DNA of 16,201 nucleotides, from the NCBI GenBank assembly GCA_023438325.1, contig JAEXRB010000305.1, forward strand, positions 1 to 16,201. Reading direction: 5' to 3'. The position numbers were made by a program, and so were the translations under genes. Below are positions 15,501 through 16,201 of the stretch, one piece after another (within the stretch, counting starts at the first letter, position 1; every line of letters begins with the position of its first letter). The stretch comes from Pseudomonadota bacterium. Its GTDB lineage: Bacteria > Pseudomonadota > Gammaproteobacteria > Xanthomonadales > Xanthomonadaceae. The notes below the pieces were generated by a model, which had not been told where the DNA came from, ran no database searches, and saw only the letters and a program-made list of their open reading frames with translations.

Positions 15501-15614
15501 CGGGAAGCGTGCGACCGGAAGCTGCTTGAAGGCATGCAGGCCCGCGATGCACAGCGCCACGAAAAGCAGGATCGCGGGAAGCGGACGATGGATCGCCCAG
15601 GCCGAGAAGTTCAT
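12543..15614 (-). CDS. RND-family efflux pump, inner-membrane permease (AcrB/MdtB-like)
   Basis: The 1023-residue product has the full RND length with two homologous halves: a first membrane helix at about 13-29, a large periplasmic loop, membrane helices from about 340 to 480, a second loop and a last helix set from about 840 to 1000. The proton-relay residues are present: Asp399-Asp400 in helix 4 (VVGILVDDAIVEVENIV) and Lys913 in helix 10 (IGIATKNSILLVDYA). It should therefore be an active proton-driven exporter that works with the adaptor upstream and an outer-membrane channel encoded elsewhere. The substrate cannot be told; conservation of the Asp pair fits the HAE1 drug/lipophile group rather than heavy-metal pumps, though this is only a tendency. 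The ATG at 15614 overlaps the adaptor stop by 4 nt (ATGA). The stop is TAG at 12543-12545. Confidence 0.93.
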   Translation of the reverse strand: MNFSAWAIHRPLPAILLFVALCIAGLHAFKQLPVARFPDIAFPMVTVTVALPGAAPAQLETEVTRRVENAVATLEGVKRTISSVTEGQSITFVEFHLETPLEPALDDVRDAITRIRIDLPRDIEEPVIAKVAVTGGTLLAYAVHAPGWQPDELSWFVDDTVTRALFGVRGIAQVTRVGGIQREVRIDLEPAALLGYGITAGEISQQLARIQVERAAGQAEWGGERQVIRTVGTVADARDLRDFPIALPDGRSVRLSALAHVADAAADPTEAALLDGEPVVGFSMLRARGSSEVEVANGVRKVLADLAAQHPGMVFDVVFSTVEEAERSYSSSMAMLWEGGALAVLVVFLFLRDWRATWISALALPLSIIPTFAVMHWFGFSLNMITLLALAVVVGILVDDAIVEVENIVRHLGMGKSPKQAALDAAQEIGLAVIATSMTLAAVFVPVAFMPGIAGKFFREFGWTAATAVLFSLMVARLLTPMIAAYQLKPQPEHTEDGRLMRWYLRWVDAALRHRARTLWIAFAIFIGSLALVPLIPATFIPVSDLGRSNLSLELPPGTAIEETTAVAERARALLTDIPELRQVYTTVGNALDLGDPGKTGVGETRKATLILDWGDPAGRARHQKDLERETRARLNDLAGVRVSFMSTEPGELMQLVLSGDDPQRLAEAAQAVERDLHTISGLGSITSSASLLRPEVVIAPDPVRAAERGVTTEAIAEAARVATAGDYTQRLAKLNLPERQIPIRVGLPREALSEPALIGQLRVAGRDGPVPLSSVADIRLDAGPAQISRYQRQRNVTLSAELNGRPLGEVMAEVEGLSSVQQLPPGVSFLNSGDAEVFVELFVGFLLAMAAGIACIYAVLLLLFNNAFQPVTILTAVPLCAGGAFGALLVTQNALSLPALIGLLMLIGIATKNSILLVDYAVIAEHEHGLNQHDALLDACRKRARPVIMTTLAMSAGMAPVALGLSADSSFRAPMAIAVIGGLMTSTVLSLIVVPAAYTVMDDLHAWFSRRRHRPAIAPSTR

Positions 15615-16201
15615 GGCGTGGCCGCCGCATCGGCCACCACCCGCACGCGATCACCGTCACCGAGGAAGCCGGCACCGCGCTCGACCACACGCGAACCTTC
15701 TTCCAGCCCACCCAGCACTTCGATGCGCTGGCCGACGATGCGCCCGACTTCCACACGATGCCGGTGCACGCGCTCTTGTTCATCCACACCGAAGGCATAC
15801 GCATGGCCATCGCGTCGCACGATGGACGCCAGCGGCACGCTCAATGCAGTCGATTGCCCCACATCGATGCGACCTTCAGCCACCATGCCGGCACGAAAAC
15901 CACCCGGCACGGGCAGATCGGCATGCAGCAGCGCCGTGCGCGTGGCCGCATCCAGCCCCGGCGCAACCGCGCGCACGCGACCTTCGACGAGGCTGCCATC
16001 GGCGGCGCGCAAGCGCACCACCTGCCCGATGGCGATCTGCGGCAGCTCATCCTCCGACACCTGTGCGCGCCATTCCAATCGGTTCTGGCGGATCAGGCCG
16101 AGCAGGGCGACACCGGGCGAAACCACCTCACCGGGCTGGATCGCACGGCGCGAAATCACGCCGTCATCCGGCGCTTCCAGCGTGGTATAGGCAAGACGCA
16201 A
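15611..16201 (-). CDS. RND periplasmic adaptor (membrane fusion protein), partial at the window edge
   Basis: The last 196 residues of a membrane fusion protein are present; the N-terminal part, including the signal or lipid anchor, the hairpin and the first lipoyl half, lies outside the window. The visible part starts in the second lipoyl half (TTLEAPDDGVISRRAIQPGEVV), then the beta-barrel (LEWRAQVSEDELPQIAIGQVV) and the membrane-proximal domain (VEVGRIVGQRIEVLGGLEEGS). These link the inner-membrane pump to the outer-membrane channel in tripartite efflux. The 4-nt overlap with the permease gene shows a shared operon. Confidence 0.92.
   Translation of the reverse strand: MRLAYTTLEAPDDGVISRRAIQPGEVVSPGVALLGLIRQNRLEWRAQVSEDELPQIAIGQVVRLRAADGSLVEGRVRAVAPGLDAATRTALLHADLPVPGGFRAGMVAEGRIDVGQSTALSVPLASIVRRDGHAYAFGVDEQERVHRHRVEVGRIVGQRIEVLGGLEEGSRVVERGAGFLGDGDRVRVVADAAATP

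Noticed and set aside
12573..16190. A 1205-codon open frame on the plus strand opposite the RND pump and adaptor genes
   Set aside because: It is rich in His, Arg, Gln and Gly, has no recognisable motif, and mirrors clear RND genes. Long antisense frames are expected opposite GC-rich coding sequence.

Overview
The window is about 16.2 kb of GC-rich bacterial DNA from a gammaproteobacterium. It most resembles the Xanthomonadales/Lysobacterales (Xanthomonadaceae or Rhodanobacteraceae). I infer this from the dnaX-ybaB-recR order, the sigma-factor/Ser-Thr kinase pair with TPRs, the delta-60-type secreted protein and the GC-rich codon use. It is not proven. Coding is dense, and no tRNA, rRNA, CRISPR array or insertion sequence was seen.

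Region 1 (1-4270, plus strand) is a two-gene Type III restriction-modification cassette. It holds a beta-class N6-adenine methyltransferase (Mod) and a helicase-nuclease (Res), only 4 nt apart. A perfect 9-bp hairpin with a GCAA loop sits just before the Mod ribosome binding site. The central target-recognition part of mod is poorer in GC than its ends.

Region 2 (4282-8796, minus strand, converging on the restriction cassette) is a signalling locus. In transcription order it encodes a secreted delta-60-repeat-like protein, an ECF-type sigma factor and a membrane Ser/Thr kinase that overlaps the sigma gene by 11 bp. The kinase's C-terminal TPR domain follows, and then a possible 47-residue secreted peptide. 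The TPR part lies in the same reading frame as the kinase and is separated from it by one TAG codon at 5468-5470. The sigma factor has Thr where most ECF factors have an acidic residue in region 2.2, which fits a factor switched on by phosphorylation.

Region 3 (8894-12197, minus strand) is a DNA replication and repair operon: dnaX, ybaB/ebfC, a small helix-hairpin-helix protein, recR and a HIT-family hydrolase, with gaps of 9 to 27 nt. A plausible sigma-70 promoter lies just upstream of dnaX.

Region 4 (12264-16201, minus strand) is an RND efflux operon: a periplasmic adaptor cut by the window edge, a complete inner-membrane RND pump (4-nt overlap) and a DUF2007 protein. An intrinsic terminator is built into the last codons of the DUF2007 gene and divides this operon from dnaX.

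The best candidate for something unusual is the sigma/kinase locus with the amber-split sensor. Everything else matches known families.
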